A stretch of 64,000 nt of DNA from Desulfovibrio intestinalis (GCF_014202345.1 NZ_JACHGO010000001.1:310001-374000); one strand, 5' to 3'; shown: positions 16,510 to 26,318, counted from the stretch's first letter. Notes: generated by a model from the sequence alone, not told the origin. Program-made: numbers and translations.

Positions 16510-18579
16510 ATGAGAAGAGTTTTTACAATCGGCAGGCTGGGCATACTTGCGGCGACCTTGTTGGCTCCCCTGGTGAGCAATACGGTCTTCGCTTCGGAGG
16601 AGGAGCCCATCCAGCTTGATTCCGTAGTGGTCAGCGCGCAAAAATTCAGAACAGACAAGCAGGACGTGCCTTCCAATATCAGTGTTGTCGACAGCAAGAC
16701 CATGCAGGACAGCGGTGTGGACAATCTGGAAGGACTGAGCGCCCTGGCCCCCAATATCGGCATTTCAAAAATCGACACATACAGCACCCAGGTGGTCTTT
16801 CGCGGCATCGGCGGCATGGCCAATATGAACAAGGTGTGGAACATCAACATGGACGGCGTAGCCATACCCTATGTGGGGCTGGATACGTTTCTGGATGTGG
16901 ACCGCGTGGAATTTCTGCGCGGCAGCCAGGGGGCGCTTTACGGACGCAATACTCACGCCGGGGCCGTCAACATCGTCACCAAAGACCCCGGCAGCAGTGC
17001 CAACGGCAATGTCACGCTCAACTACGAAAGCTTCAATACGCTGAAAGCGCGGGCAGCTGTGGGCAGCCCCATAAATGACGTGGCCTCTTACCGTATGGCC
17101 GTGGCCTACAAGCGTTCGGACGGTTACTTTCACAACGAATATTACGACAAGAACGACACCAATAATAACGAGCAGTTCACCGCGCGCGGCAAGGTTCTTC
17201 TTCAGGCTGACGACAAAAGCAAACTTACCCTTGGCATGTATGCCGACAAATACGAGTCGGCCTTCGACAGTTACGGGCCCGCCAATGGCGACGTAACATT
17301 GAATACTGAAAACAACAGGCGCGGCCATAACGACGGCTACCTGCTGTCACCCACTCTTACATGGGAAAAGGATTTTGGTGCTGTAAACGTAACCTCCATC
17401 AGCAATTACAGCCGTTCCAACTATAATTACCTTCAGGACTGGGATTTCAGCCGTTTTGACATCATGTATTCCACCTATGACGAGGATTTCAATACCCTCA
17501 GTCAGGAACTGCGTTTCAATGGCGGCAGCGACGAATTCAAATGGATGTTCGGCCTTTTTGGCCTTTGGGAACGCATTGACACCAAGACCAACATTCTTTT
17601 CGGTGATGACGCCGCTGCCAGTGGCATGAGCCCCGGCGACCACGCGCAGCAAAACTCCACGGTAAACAGCTATATTGGCTCTTCTTTCGGGCAGATTGTC
17701 TACCGCCTTTTTCCGTCCATCGAGCTTACGGGCGCGGTGCGCTTTGACTACGAGCGCAAGACGCTGGACTGGAAAAACAAAACCAACCTTGATTATGTGC
17801 CCACGGGCAAGCTTGATATGAGCAAGGATTGGCTGGCCTTGTCACCCTCAGCCAGCATAGCTTGGCTGTTTGCGGAAAAGCAGCGCGTGTATGGCTCCAT
17901 TGCCAGAGGTTTCAAGTCCGGCGATTTCAACAATGTCATGGTTGAAGTGCCGCTGGTGGAGCACGCCGTTGACCCGGAATATACCACCACCTACGAAGTG
18001 GGCTATAAAGGCAGACTGCTGGAGAACCGTCTGGAGCTCAATGCCGCCCTGTTCTACATCGACTGGGACAACATGCAGGTGGATATTGAAAGCACTGAAG
18101 GCATGTTTAACCCCTATCAGAAAATGAACGCGGGCCGCGCGCACTCCAGCGGCATGGAGCTTGAGGCCCGGGCCTTGATCATGCCGGGTTGGGAAGTGTT
18201 CGCCAGCCTTGGCTATATGTTTCAGTACGAATTTGACGAATTTCGCAAAGACGCCACCACAGACCTTTCCGGAAAAAAACTGCCCTTCACCAATGCCTAT
18301 ACCGTTGGCCTCGGCACCGTGTTCCGCACGGAATCGGGCTTTTATGCGGGCGTGGACAGCAGCATTAGCGGCCGCAAGTATCTTGTGGAAGACAATTCAC
18401 TCAAACAGAACGCCTACATGCTGCTCAACGCCAAGATCGGCTATGAAAAGGACAACTGGGACGTCTATCTGTACGGCAGGAACTTGCTGGACGAGCGGTA
18501 TGCTACTACGGCCTTCAGCGGAGCAAAGCGCGCGGGTGAACCTCTGGTTGTCGGCGTGCAGTGCGGGTATACTTTCTAG
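16510..18579 (+). CDS. TonB-dependent outer-membrane siderophore receptor, FyuA-like
   Basis: A 689-residue receptor. The signal peptide spans residues 1-28 (hydrophobic IGRLGILAATLLAPLV). The TonB box region is EPIQLDSVVVSAQK, the plug domain runs to about 160 and contains VEFLRGSQGALYGRNTHAGAVNIVTK, and the barrel ends in Phe (VQCGYTF), the usual outer-membrane insertion signal. It imports ferric siderophore with TonB energy into the periplasm. Plug and barrel resemble the yersiniabactin/pesticin receptor family. I chose the ATG at 16510 because it opens the signal peptide; an upstream in-frame ATG (16429) would add 27 polar residues. The feo genes follow on the same strand. Confidence 0.88.
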   Translation: MRRVFTIGRLGILAATLLAPLVSNTVFASEEEPIQLDSVVVSAQKFRTDKQDVPSNISVVDSKTMQDSGVDNLEGLSALAPNIGISKIDTYSTQVVFRGIGGMANMNKVWNINMDGVAIPYVGLDTFLDVDRVEFLRGSQGALYGRNTHAGAVNIVTKDPGSSANGNVTLNYESFNTLKARAAVGSPINDVASYRMAVAYKRSDGYFHNEYYDKNDTNNNEQFTARGKVLLQADDKSKLTLGMYADKYESAFDSYGPANGDVTLNTENNRRGHNDGYLLSPTLTWEKDFGAVNVTSISNYSRSNYNYLQDWDFSRFDIMYSTYDEDFNTLSQELRFNGGSDEFKWMFGLFGLWERIDTKTNILFGDDAAASGMSPGDHAQQNSTVNSYIGSSFGQIVYRLFPSIELTGAVRFDYERKTLDWKNKTNLDYVPTGKLDMSKDWLALSPSASIAWLFAEKQRVYGSIARGFKSGDFNNVMVEVPLVEHAVDPEYTTTYEVGYKGRLLENRLELNAALFYIDWDNMQVDIESTEGMFNPYQKMNAGRAHSSGMELEARALIMPGWEVFASLGYMFQYEFDEFRKDATTDLSGKKLPFTNAYTVGLGTVFRTESGFYAGVDSSISGRKYLVEDNSLKQNAYMLLNAKIGYEKDNWDVYLYGRNLLDERYATTAFSGAKRAGEPLVVGVQCGYTF

Positions 18580-18711
18580 CTCCGCCTTTGGGGCATCCAT
18601 CTTTATCTGATTGGCCGGGCTTGCATCCGTCATGCGTGGGGGCTTCCTCGTGCATGCGGCTGTATGGCCAGCCACAGAGGAAAACCAGTCAGAACGGCAT
18701 AAGGACAAGCT

Positions 18712-19779
18712 ATGACCGATTCAAGAGAAAGAATATCTGTAGGGGGCCAGGCCGATGAGCGCCAGTCGCCTGCCGTTCCCGCTTCCCGCTCCGGCGGCCA
18801 TGCGTGGGCCATCCGCGCATTGTATGTGGGAATGTCCGGAGCCTTGCTCATGTACGCAGGCGATATGCTGCTTTTCGGCAGGCTGTCCAATACCGACATT
18901 TCGCCTGAAGGCGTTACTGCCGTCATGCAGGAGGTGGCCGCGGACTCTCCGTTCCGTATTATGCTGGGCGGGGGCCTGGGCCCGCTGGCAGGATTTCTCT
19001 ATGCCGCCGGATTTTACGGTGTAACGGCTATGGTGCGGCGGGAACATCCCGTCCTGCGTTGGGCCATTATGGGGTTGTTCTGTCTGGCTATGGTCTATGG
19101 TGGGGCGTACCACAGCCACTATCCACACTATGCGGCGGTTGGCAGTCATCAGGAAGTGTCCAGTGCAGCAAATTACATAAACGCCCTGACTATGGGGGCA
19201 GTGCTGCCAATGGCTTTGGCCAGCCTGCTTTTCATCTATGCCGTGCTTGGCGGCAAAACCCTGTACAGAAAATACACAGTTCTGTTTTCACCGCTGCCGC
19301 TCATCCTGTGTGGCATGGCTTTCAGCCATTTGCCGTCACCGTTGACGACGCTTGTGGGAGGCGGCTGGAACAACCTTCTGTTTCTCATCTTCTTTGGCGT
19401 GTGCCTCAGGCAGACAAGAGAGCGTGGCTCGGCCATGCCGGATTGTGCGGCAACTTTGGCCCATACGGGAAAAGATGAGGACGATAACGCGTTGTCAGCC
19501 AGCCTTGATGTGTCGCGGCGGGCGCTATCACAACTGGCGGAGGTGCCTTCCGGCGGTATTGCTTCGGTCTGCGGGGTGAACTGCTCCGGCCCGGTCACGC
19601 AGCGCCTCGCGGCTTTGGGGCTCATACCCGGATGCGCCGTGCGGGTGCTGCGCACGGGCAAGGTGCTCGTGCTGGAATGCTGCGGCACCTTCATTGCTGT
19701 AGGGCGGGATTTTGCCCGTCATATAGCGGTGAATCACACTATGAAACACGCGGATAAGGCGAATGGCAGGCAGAAATGA
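18712..19779 (+). CDS. Fusion of a multi-helix membrane domain with a C-terminal FeoA domain
   Basis: A 355-residue protein. Residues about 30-240 hold six or so hydrophobic helices (starting ALYVGMSGALLMYAGDMLL) with a His-rich loop, GGAYHSHYPHYAAVGSH, near 125-140; this part resembles DUF6796-type membrane proteins. Residues about 270-345 form an SH3-like FeoA domain (LAEVPSGGIASVCG ... RLAALGLIPGCAVRVL ... FIAVGRDFARHIAV). FeoA is normally a separate 75-residue cytosolic partner of FeoB. The stop overlaps the feoB start (ATGA), so the two are translated together. Here FeoA would be tethered to the membrane, and the His-rich loop could contact metal. Confidence 0.8.
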   Translation: MTDSRERISVGGQADERQSPAVPASRSGGHAWAIRALYVGMSGALLMYAGDMLLFGRLSNTDISPEGVTAVMQEVAADSPFRIMLGGGLGPLAGFLYAAGFYGVTAMVRREHPVLRWAIMGLFCLAMVYGGAYHSHYPHYAAVGSHQEVSSAANYINALTMGAVLPMALASLLFIYAVLGGKTLYRKYTVLFSPLPLILCGMAFSHLPSPLTTLVGGGWNNLLFLIFFGVCLRQTRERGSAMPDCAATLAHTGKDEDDNALSASLDVSRRALSQLAEVPSGGIASVCGVNCSGPVTQRLAALGLIPGCAVRVLRTGKVLVLECCGTFIAVGRDFARHIAVNHTMKHADKANGRQK

Positions 19780-21923
19780 GGCAGGCGACGATAACTGGTC
19801 TGACTGATATGTGGGTGGCCGTGGCGGGGCAGCCCAATACGGGAAAATCCACCATTTTCAGTGCGCTTACGGGCATGCATCAAGAGGTGGGCAACTGGCC
19901 GGGAAAGACTGTGGAAAAAAAGCAGGGCAAAGCCCCTGTAGGGCAGGGCGGCTACAATGTAGTCGATCTGCCCGGCAGTTACAGCCTGCACGCTCAGTCA
20001 CCGGAAGAAAATATTGCCGTAGAGTATCTGCTGGGCAGCTCGCCGGACGTCACCGTGGTGGTGGCCAGCGCTGTCAGCCCGGAGCGCACCTTGGCTTATG
20101 CTCTGGATGTGCTAGCTCTGGGGCGGCCCATTATACTGGCGCTTAATATGGTGGATATGGCCGCCAGTAGTGGGGTGAACCTGGATGTCTCGACCTTGGC
20201 TGCTGGCTTTGGCGTGCCAGTGGTATTGCTTTCCGCCGTGCGCAAAAACGGTGTGGAACCATTGAGTGAATCCATAGGGCAGGCATTGCGGCGGCCACCT
20301 GCATCTGGCCGTGTTCCAGAAGCAGTGTTCAAACTTTTGCCCGACCCGTTGCGGCGCGAGGTGTTTCAGGTCAGGGATTGGCTGCTTTCGCACGGAATAG
20401 ATGAGGGACGGGCTTTGTCCTTATTATGGCAGGCCTTGAGCGGAAGCGCGCCGGACCCGGATGAAACAGGTGTCTTTGGCATGGGCCGTAAAGCAAAAGG
20501 CGCTGGCGCTCTGACAAAGGCGCACGGTGCAGACTGGAAGCAGGGCAGCGCGCTGGATGCTGACGGCATACAAGGCAGAGGCTCTGCCGGGCAAAATGCC
20601 GAGGCGGCGAACCATGCGCAGGGTGAGGATTGTCGTGCTGTTTTAGCCGCTTTGTGCTCTGAAGAACATCGCCATCAGTTCAGCGAGGCACGGCAGACCT
20701 GGCTGGAAAAGCTTGTGGGACGCGACAGCGTAGAGGCCTTGGGCAAGCGTAGCGCCACTGTGGCCTGGGACGCGTGGTTGCTGCATCCCGTGTGGGGTCT
20801 GGCTACCATGACAGGCTTTTTGCTGCTTACTCTGGTGGCGGGTTTTGGTATTGGCTTTCCGTTGGCCGGGGGCACAGCCTATCTGTTTTCACTGCCCGAG
20901 CCGCATATTCTTGCCTGGGGGCAGGAGGGCAAGCACTTGTTGGCAGCTATGACCATCGGTGTTTGGCGCGGCGTGGGGGCTGTTGTTGTAATGCTGCCGT
21001 TTATTGTAGTTTTTTACGCCATTTTCGCCTTTCTTGAAGACGTGGGGTATATGGCCCGCGCGGCTTTTATTATGGACAGGGCCATGAGCCGCATAGGTCT
21101 GAACGGCAAGGCCTTTGTTCCTTTACTGTTTGCCATTCCTTGCAATATCTCGGGGGTGGTTGGCTGCCGAACCATTGATGATCCCCGGCAGCGGCTGCTG
21201 ACCATACTGCTTGTGCCTCTGGTTCCCTGCACTGCCAAAATCGTGGTAATGGTTACTCTGGCATCGTGGCTGTTTACGCCCTTATCCGCCGTGCTGGTTG
21301 TTCTGGCGCTGTTGGCTATGAATATGCTGGTGCTGGGCGGCATAAGCCTGCTGGCTGGCAAAGTTATGCCCCCCACAGATTCTCTTGGCGGCCTTGTTAT
21401 GGAACTGCCGCATTTTCATAAACCCAACCCGCGCGCCATTGGCCGCTATGTGTGGCGCAACGTGCTGGCCTTTCTGAAAAAAGCTTCAACGCTTATTGTG
21501 GCTTTCAGCGTGTTGATCTGGTTTTTGTCCTACTATCCCACAGCCGACATCGAAACCAGTCTCATCGGGCAACTGGGCAGGATGTTGCAGCCCCTTGGCG
21601 ATATTATGGGGGTGGATTGGCGGTTCATGACGGCGCTGCTGGCCTCTGGCGTCAGCAAAGAGGCTGTGATGGCCACCATCGGCGTGCTTTTTGCCGCGAC
21701 TACCGACCAGTTGCCGGAAATTTTGCGGCACAGCGTCAGCCAGGCCAGCGCCGTGGCTTTTATGTGTGCGCAAAGTCTGTTCATTCCTTGCGTGGCGACC
21801 ATTGGCATTCTGTACAGCGAATCCCGCTCACTCAAAATTCTGGCTGCAATGTTTGCTTACTCGCTTATCCTACCTGTTGTAATGGCTGCCATTGTTTACC
21901 ATTTTGCCCTCCTGCTCGGTTGA
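19776..21923 (+). CDS. feoB: Ferrous iron transporter FeoB
   Basis: A 715-residue G-protein-coupled Fe(II) permease of the inner membrane. G1 is GQPNTGKS (18-25), G3 DLPG (64-67) and G4 NMVD (near 128). The G domain is followed by a helical GDI-like region, then a low-complexity segment of about 65 residues rich in Gly, Ala, Asp and His (about 225-290), then the membrane domain with two Gate motifs (the first with FVPLLFAIPCNISGVVG, the second around ASGVSKEAVMATIGVLF). No FeoC gene follows. It is cotranslated with the FeoA-fusion gene and ends in a terminator. Confidence 0.95.
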   Translation: MRQATITGLTDMWVAVAGQPNTGKSTIFSALTGMHQEVGNWPGKTVEKKQGKAPVGQGGYNVVDLPGSYSLHAQSPEENIAVEYLLGSSPDVTVVVASAVSPERTLAYALDVLALGRPIILALNMVDMAASSGVNLDVSTLAAGFGVPVVLLSAVRKNGVEPLSESIGQALRRPPASGRVPEAVFKLLPDPLRREVFQVRDWLLSHGIDEGRALSLLWQALSGSAPDPDETGVFGMGRKAKGAGALTKAHGADWKQGSALDADGIQGRGSAGQNAEAANHAQGEDCRAVLAALCSEEHRHQFSEARQTWLEKLVGRDSVEALGKRSATVAWDAWLLHPVWGLATMTGFLLLTLVAGFGIGFPLAGGTAYLFSLPEPHILAWGQEGKHLLAAMTIGVWRGVGAVVVMLPFIVVFYAIFAFLEDVGYMARAAFIMDRAMSRIGLNGKAFVPLLFAIPCNISGVVGCRTIDDPRQRLLTILLVPLVPCTAKIVVMVTLASWLFTPLSAVLVVLALLAMNMLVLGGISLLAGKVMPPTDSLGGLVMELPHFHKPNPRAIGRYVWRNVLAFLKKASTLIVAFSVLIWFLSYYPTADIETSLIGQLGRMLQPLGDIMGVDWRFMTALLASGVSKEAVMATIGVLFAATTDQLPEILRHSVSQASAVAFMCAQSLFIPCVATIGILYSESRSLKILAAMFAYSLILPVVMAAIVYHFALLLG

Positions 21924-21947
21924 CTGACCGCAACCGGGCTTTTCACG

Positions 21948-21978
21948 CGCCTGCTCCCTGGGAGGGAGTGGGCGTTTT
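21948..21978 (+). terminator. Terminator of the feo operon
   Basis: An 11-bp stem with two wobbles (CGCCTGCTCCC/GGGAGTGGGCG) and loop TGGGA, followed by TTTTGT, 25 bp after the feoB stop. Confidence 0.75.
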
Positions 21979-22142
21979 GTACGGCATTCCTTTCAAAACG
22001 GGTTGGCGCACGCGCGAGCAGCAGGCAATCTGACGGCAGGGAAGGCAGTTCGTGGTGGCCTTGTGACATTGACTTTCATTTTCATGTGAGGCAGCATGCA
22101 TCCATTCTAAACTATCCGCCTCGAATGGCTTGCAGGAATATC

Positions 22143-23135
22143 ATGACACCTTCGCAAATCGTATCTGCACTAAATTCCCTTATTTCCATCCGTCAGCCGG
22201 TTTTTATCTGGGGCGCGCCGGGCGTAGGCAAAAGCCAGATCGTAGCCCAGGTGGCCGAGGCCCGGGGTATGGCCCTGCGCGACATCCGCGCCGTGCTGCT
22301 GGACCCTGTTGACCTGCGCGGGCTGCCGCGCATTACGGATCAGGGGGTTGCCGTGTGGTGTCCTCCTGCGTTTCTGCCAACACCGTCTGATCCTGAAGAA
22401 GGCATCATTTTTCTGGATGAGCTGAATGCCGCGCCGCCTCTGGTGCAGGCCGCCTGCTATCAGCTTATTCTTGACCGCGCCATCGGGGAATACCGCCTGC
22501 CAGACGGCTGGTCCATTGTGGCTGCTGGCAACAGGGAAAAGGACAAGGCCGTGTCTTACCGGATGCCTTCGGCTTTGGCTAACCGCATGGTGCACTTGGA
22601 GTTTGATGCCAATCTGGATGACTGGCTCTCCTGGGCGCAAGGTTCGGGCATCCGCGCAGAGGTTTGCGCATTTTTGCGGTTTCGCCCCCGCTTGCTGCAC
22701 GATTTTGACCCGCTGAAAGCGGAAAAAGCCTTTGCTTCGCCGCGTTCGTGGGAATTTGTATCGCGCGTTCTGGATGCCGGGCCTGATGCTGACGTGGAGT
22801 ACGAACTGTTTCAGGGCACAGTGGGTTCGGCGGGCGCTGCGGAATTTATGGGCTTTCTTTCGGTTTGGCGCGAACTGCCCACGGTGGATGAAGTGCTGGC
22901 CGCCCCGGCCTCTGCTATGGTTCCGCTGGAACCAGCGGCCCTCTATGCCATGTGTGAAGCCTTGAGCCTCAGGGCCAGCACAGAAACCATCGAAGCGCTC
23001 ACTGCCTACGCTGAACGCCTGCCCTCGGAATTCGGCGTGCTGCTTATGCGTGATGCCGTTTGTCAGGATACGGATCTAGTGCAGACCGAGGCCTTTTCAC
23101 GCTGGGCTGAAAAAAATGCCGAAGTGCTGATGTAG
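22143..23135 (+). CDS. MoxR-like AAA+ ATPase
   Basis: A 330-residue cytoplasmic ATPase. Walker A is WGAPGVGKSQ near residue 24-33, Walker B is GIIFLDELNAAPP, and the sensor region is GWSIVAAGNREKDKAV. MoxR-type ATPases act as chaperones for partner proteins with von Willebrand A domains, often in metal-centre insertion or complex assembly. The next gene encodes exactly such a partner 3 bp downstream. The ATG at 22143 has AGGA at proper spacing; a longer frame from 22086 has none. Confidence 0.87.
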   Translation: MTPSQIVSALNSLISIRQPVFIWGAPGVGKSQIVAQVAEARGMALRDIRAVLLDPVDLRGLPRITDQGVAVWCPPAFLPTPSDPEEGIIFLDELNAAPPLVQAACYQLILDRAIGEYRLPDGWSIVAAGNREKDKAVSYRMPSALANRMVHLEFDANLDDWLSWAQGSGIRAEVCAFLRFRPRLLHDFDPLKAEKAFASPRSWEFVSRVLDAGPDADVEYELFQGTVGSAGAAEFMGFLSVWRELPTVDEVLAAPASAMVPLEPAALYAMCEALSLRASTETIEALTAYAERLPSEFGVLLMRDAVCQDTDLVQTEAFSRWAEKNAEVLM

Positions 23136-23138
23136 GTC

Positions 23139-24614
23139 ATGAAGGAAGACGTCAGCCCCGCAAGCGCCGCACCTGTGGCAAACCGTGCGGTTCCCGATCT
23201 GGACGCGCAATCCCTTCAGGCTGCCCTGGCCATGAAAAAAGCCAGAACAGCCCTTGTGCTGGATCATCCTTTTTTCGGTTCTCTGGCTTTGAAATTGCGC
23301 TTCAAGGAAGACAAAACCTGCGCGGATATGTGGACAGACGGCATGAATCTGGGGTTCAACCCCGTATATGCTGCTACGTTGCCCGAACCCAAACTGGTGG
23401 CGGCGCAGGCCCATGAGGTGATGCATCTGGCCTTTGGGCACCATTTGCGCCGTAAGAGCCGCGAAGAAAAAATGTGGAACCGCGCCTGCGACCTGGCCAT
23501 AAACCATATTTTACAGGAATCGGGCTTTGACCTGCCCGAAGGCTTTGCCCACGATCCCGCCTATGCTGGCATGTCTGCCGATGATATTTATGAGGCTCTT
23601 GCGGCCCTGCAAGAAAGCGCCTCCAAGGGCGAGGCTAGCAACGATTCCGCCCGCGCTGACGGTCAGGATGAAGAGGGCGCAGGGGCCATGAGCTTTGACG
23701 GCGGCAAGGAACTGGGCGGCAAAAGCGCCGCGCAGTCTCAGGGCGGCAAAAAGGAAAATCCCGATCAGGGCGGGGAAGATCAGGCCCAGGCCGGGTCAAA
23801 GGCCGCCAAGGAAAAAAATCAGGGCTCTCCAGCGCAAGGGGAGGGAAAGACCTCATTTACTGGTGAGGTACGCGACCACCCCGACCTGCAAGGTCTGGAG
23901 AACGAGCACGCCCTGAAACTGGCGGAGCAGGAGGCCGATGTGGCCCTTTCACAGGCGGTGCAGAGGGCCAGACATATGGGCAGCCTGCCCGCCGGATTCA
24001 CACGTTTGCTCAAGAAAGAGAGATGCCCCGAGCTGGACTGGCGGGAACTTCTGCGCCGCTTTCTCGAACATTGTGCGGACAATGATTATTCGTGGTCCAC
24101 ACCCAACAGGCGTTATCTGTATCAGCAGATTTACCTCCCTTCCCGGCGTGAGGCGCGTTTGCCTCACGTTGTTTTGGCTGTGGACTGCTCCGGATCTGTG
24201 GATGAAGCCTCGCTGTCACTGTTCTGCACAGAGCTGTTTTCGGTGCTGGATGCGTATGACACCACGCTCACTGTGCTGTTTCACGATACAAGAATTCAGG
24301 GCGAGATGACGTTTAACCGTATGAGCATGCCCAGGGATATTACGCCTGTGGGCGGCGGCGGTACGGATTACCGGCCCATATGTGCCCATATTGAAGAACA
24401 GCAGTTGCGCCCAACCTGCCTTGTCTGGTTTACGGACCTTGAGTGCAACCGCTTTCCTGAAGAGCCAGACTATCCCGTACTGTGGGTATGCAGCGAGGCC
24501 CGGCCCGAGACACCGCCCTTCGGGGAGCTTGTGACCCTGACGGGCCACGCGGCCCGCTTACCGGGCCAACTACCGGGCACGTCTGTGCCTTTGCGAGAAA
24601 GATATGCAAATTGA
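23139..24614 (+). CDS. VWA-like protein with putative metallopeptidase domain (DUF2201 type)
   Basis: A 491-residue protein. The N-terminal part (about 25-160) carries HEVMHLAFGHHLRR, an HExxH metal motif of the putative metallopeptidase domain found in this family. The middle (about 165-250) is low complexity, rich in Gly, Lys, Asp and Gln. The C-terminal VWA-like domain (about 340-490) has a DCSGS MIDAS-type motif (VLAVDCSGSVD) and GGGGTDYRP. It forms the usual pair with the MoxR ATPase upstream. Target and metal are unknown. Confidence 0.85.
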   Translation: MKEDVSPASAAPVANRAVPDLDAQSLQAALAMKKARTALVLDHPFFGSLALKLRFKEDKTCADMWTDGMNLGFNPVYAATLPEPKLVAAQAHEVMHLAFGHHLRRKSREEKMWNRACDLAINHILQESGFDLPEGFAHDPAYAGMSADDIYEALAALQESASKGEASNDSARADGQDEEGAGAMSFDGGKELGGKSAAQSQGGKKENPDQGGEDQAQAGSKAAKEKNQGSPAQGEGKTSFTGEVRDHPDLQGLENEHALKLAEQEADVALSQAVQRARHMGSLPAGFTRLLKKERCPELDWRELLRRFLEHCADNDYSWSTPNRRYLYQQIYLPSRREARLPHVVLAVDCSGSVDEASLSLFCTELFSVLDAYDTTLTVLFHDTRIQGEMTFNRMSMPRDITPVGGGGTDYRPICAHIEEQQLRPTCLVWFTDLECNRFPEEPDYPVLWVCSEARPETPPFGELVTLTGHAARLPGQLPGTSVPLRERYAN

Positions 24615-25098
24615 ATGGAAAATAACCAAGAAAAGAGGCAATTTGCGGCCTGTCCTCAGCTACTGCGTACACCTCGAAGACCATGAAAAGGCTTTGGCCC
24701 TGCCCGTGGTGAGCATTGTATCAAGCATTCCCAAGCCGGAAGAAGACAGACAGGACTATTGCTATCCCGGCCTGCTGGAACGCGCTTCCGGCTATAGCCC
24801 CAAAATTTTTCATGTGCTTGAAGCCCCTTCGCACAAGGGGCATGCCTGGACGCGTACTCTTGTGCTGCCCTGGCGCGAGGGCAATGACTATCCTGAGGTG
24901 GAAGCTTCCTTTGAACTTTTGCGGCACGCAATGGAAGAAGCGCTGCAAGGCGCGTACAGCAGTGAGCCAATGGAAATCACAGGCTGTGTGCGCACCTCTT
25001 CTGGAGCCAAAACAAAAATCGCCCCCGGCATATTGGGCGAAAAGTTTTTGCGCATCGCGGCCAAGGCTGCTGCGCAAAGGGAAAGCACAGCTTCTTAG
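24604..25098 (+). CDS. Conserved-looking protein of unknown function, third gene of the MoxR/VWA set
   Basis: A 164-residue soluble protein that I do not recognise. It has no signal peptide or membrane segment. Aromatic and charged residues are spread through it, with a short segment LPWREGNDYPEVEASFELL in the middle. Its start overlaps the end of the VWA-like gene by 11 bp, which makes it part of the same operon and suggests a role with the MoxR/VWA pair. Confidence 0.65.
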   Translation: MQIEWKITKKRGNLRPVLSYCVHLEDHEKALALPVVSIVSSIPKPEEDRQDYCYPGLLERASGYSPKIFHVLEAPSHKGHAWTRTLVLPWREGNDYPEVEASFELLRHAMEEALQGAYSSEPMEITGCVRTSSGAKTKIAPGILGEKFLRIAAKAAAQRESTAS

Positions 25099-25442
25099 GC
25101 AGTGTCGTCACAAGCGCCTTTCCCGTTATTTCTGCGTTGAACTTCGCTTTTTATTTCAGTCGAGTACTATGCTTCCTTAGGAATGTCTGGTTTGAAATGA
25201 CCGCAGTTGTTTGCGCTTAAACCGTTGCGGAGAAAGAGGGGCCGTAGCACGGTTACTTCAAGCCTTGCCTGCCATGTGCTGCCAATACCCGGATACGTTT
25301 TTACAAAAGTTTATACAAAAAACGAGGCCCGTGCAAAGAGCATCTTCTCTTTGTGCGGGCCTCGCGTATTACTCAGGTTCCGCCAGGGGCCGTTGCCAGC
25401 AGTAATCCGGGGCAGCGGGAACAACCTGTCAGAACATTATAT
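25099..25442. other. 344-bp convergent gap
   Basis: It lies between the plus-strand MoxR/VWA operon and minus-strand modD. Apart from the terminator at 25323-25364 I see no gene or RNA. Confidence 0.5.
25317..25364 (-). terminator. Terminator of modD
   Basis: A long stem (CGAGGCCCG and CAAAGAG arms, with a 2-base internal mismatch) followed on the minus strand by a run of six T. It can also catch plus-strand transcripts from the MoxR operon. Confidence 0.75.
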
Positions 25443-26318
25443 CTAGCTGTCGCCGTCAGATTCCATAACTACTTTTATGTCTGCAGGTTTGCCAAAGTAG
25501 GGCCATGTTGTGACCAGAACGTCCACGCCAGTGGCGGCGTATTCCGCAGCATTTTCGCCCGTGATGCCCCCGGCGGCCAGTATGAGAATGTCAGGGCGTG
25601 TGCCCCGCAACGCGCCGACAGTGGCAGCCAGATTCTCGCAGGTGAATTTTTCGCACTGAACCATATCTATTCCGGCGGAGGTTACCAGCAGTGCGTCTTC
25701 AAGCGTATCTACCTCGGCGGAAAGTTTTTTTTCTGGCATGCGGGCGCGCAAATTTTGTACCTGCCTGGCAAAAAATTCCATTGGCGTCTGCTGCCCGCCC
25801 TTGGCAAAAAACTGCAAGTGTTGGGCGAAAACCAAAATGGAATCGGAGAGGTTTTGACGGTGAATAGCCGCTCCGCCGTCTATTGCGGCCTCAAGGCACA
25901 GGGCTTTTGCCCCGGGAAAATTCTTGCGCGTTACAGCTACTTGCACGCCGGGGCGCACGGCAGAGGCGCGCTCAACCATCAGCGCACAACGCCTTGCAAT
26001 GCCAGACATGTATTCCAAAACAGTCTGGCTTATCTTCCAGCCCCGGTGCAGAGCCGCCGCAGATCCTCTTGCTTCAAGAAAAACTTCATCCGCTTCGGCT
26101 GTACCGCCGTTATTGATCTGCCGTCTGACGGAAAGCCCGCAGCGCAGCAGCAATTGCTCGGCTTCTTCCACGCCGCTGATGACTCCCTGTTGGCGGGGGC
26201 TGAAAAACATAGCCCCTGTCTGGGAACCAATACCCAACATTTCAACCGTCATATCCGGGCCGGGACAATCATCGGCCAGCAGGCCGTCAAACCATGATGA
26301 AGACTTGGAGATATGCAT
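25443..26318 (-). CDS. modD: ModD, nicotinate-nucleotide-pyrophosphorylase-like protein
   Basis: A 291-residue member of the quinolinate phosphoribosyltransferase-like family, ModD branch, often found with molybdate transport genes. The visible pattern is VTRKNFPGAKALCLEA in the centre and LILAAGGITGENAAEYAATGVDVLVT at the C-terminus, the TIM-barrel phosphate-binding end. The reaction in molybdenum metabolism is not established. No molybdate transporter is adjacent. I chose the ATG at 26318; a longer frame to 26390 has no ribosome-binding site. Confidence 0.8.
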   Translation of the reverse strand: MHISKSSSWFDGLLADDCPGPDMTVEMLGIGSQTGAMFFSPRQQGVISGVEEAEQLLLRCGLSVRRQINNGGTAEADEVFLEARGSAAALHRGWKISQTVLEYMSGIARRCALMVERASAVRPGVQVAVTRKNFPGAKALCLEAAIDGGAAIHRQNLSDSILVFAQHLQFFAKGGQQTPMEFFARQVQNLRARMPEKKLSAEVDTLEDALLVTSAGIDMVQCEKFTCENLAATVGALRGTRPDILILAAGGITGENAAEYAATGVDVLVTTWPYFGKPADIKVVMESDGDS

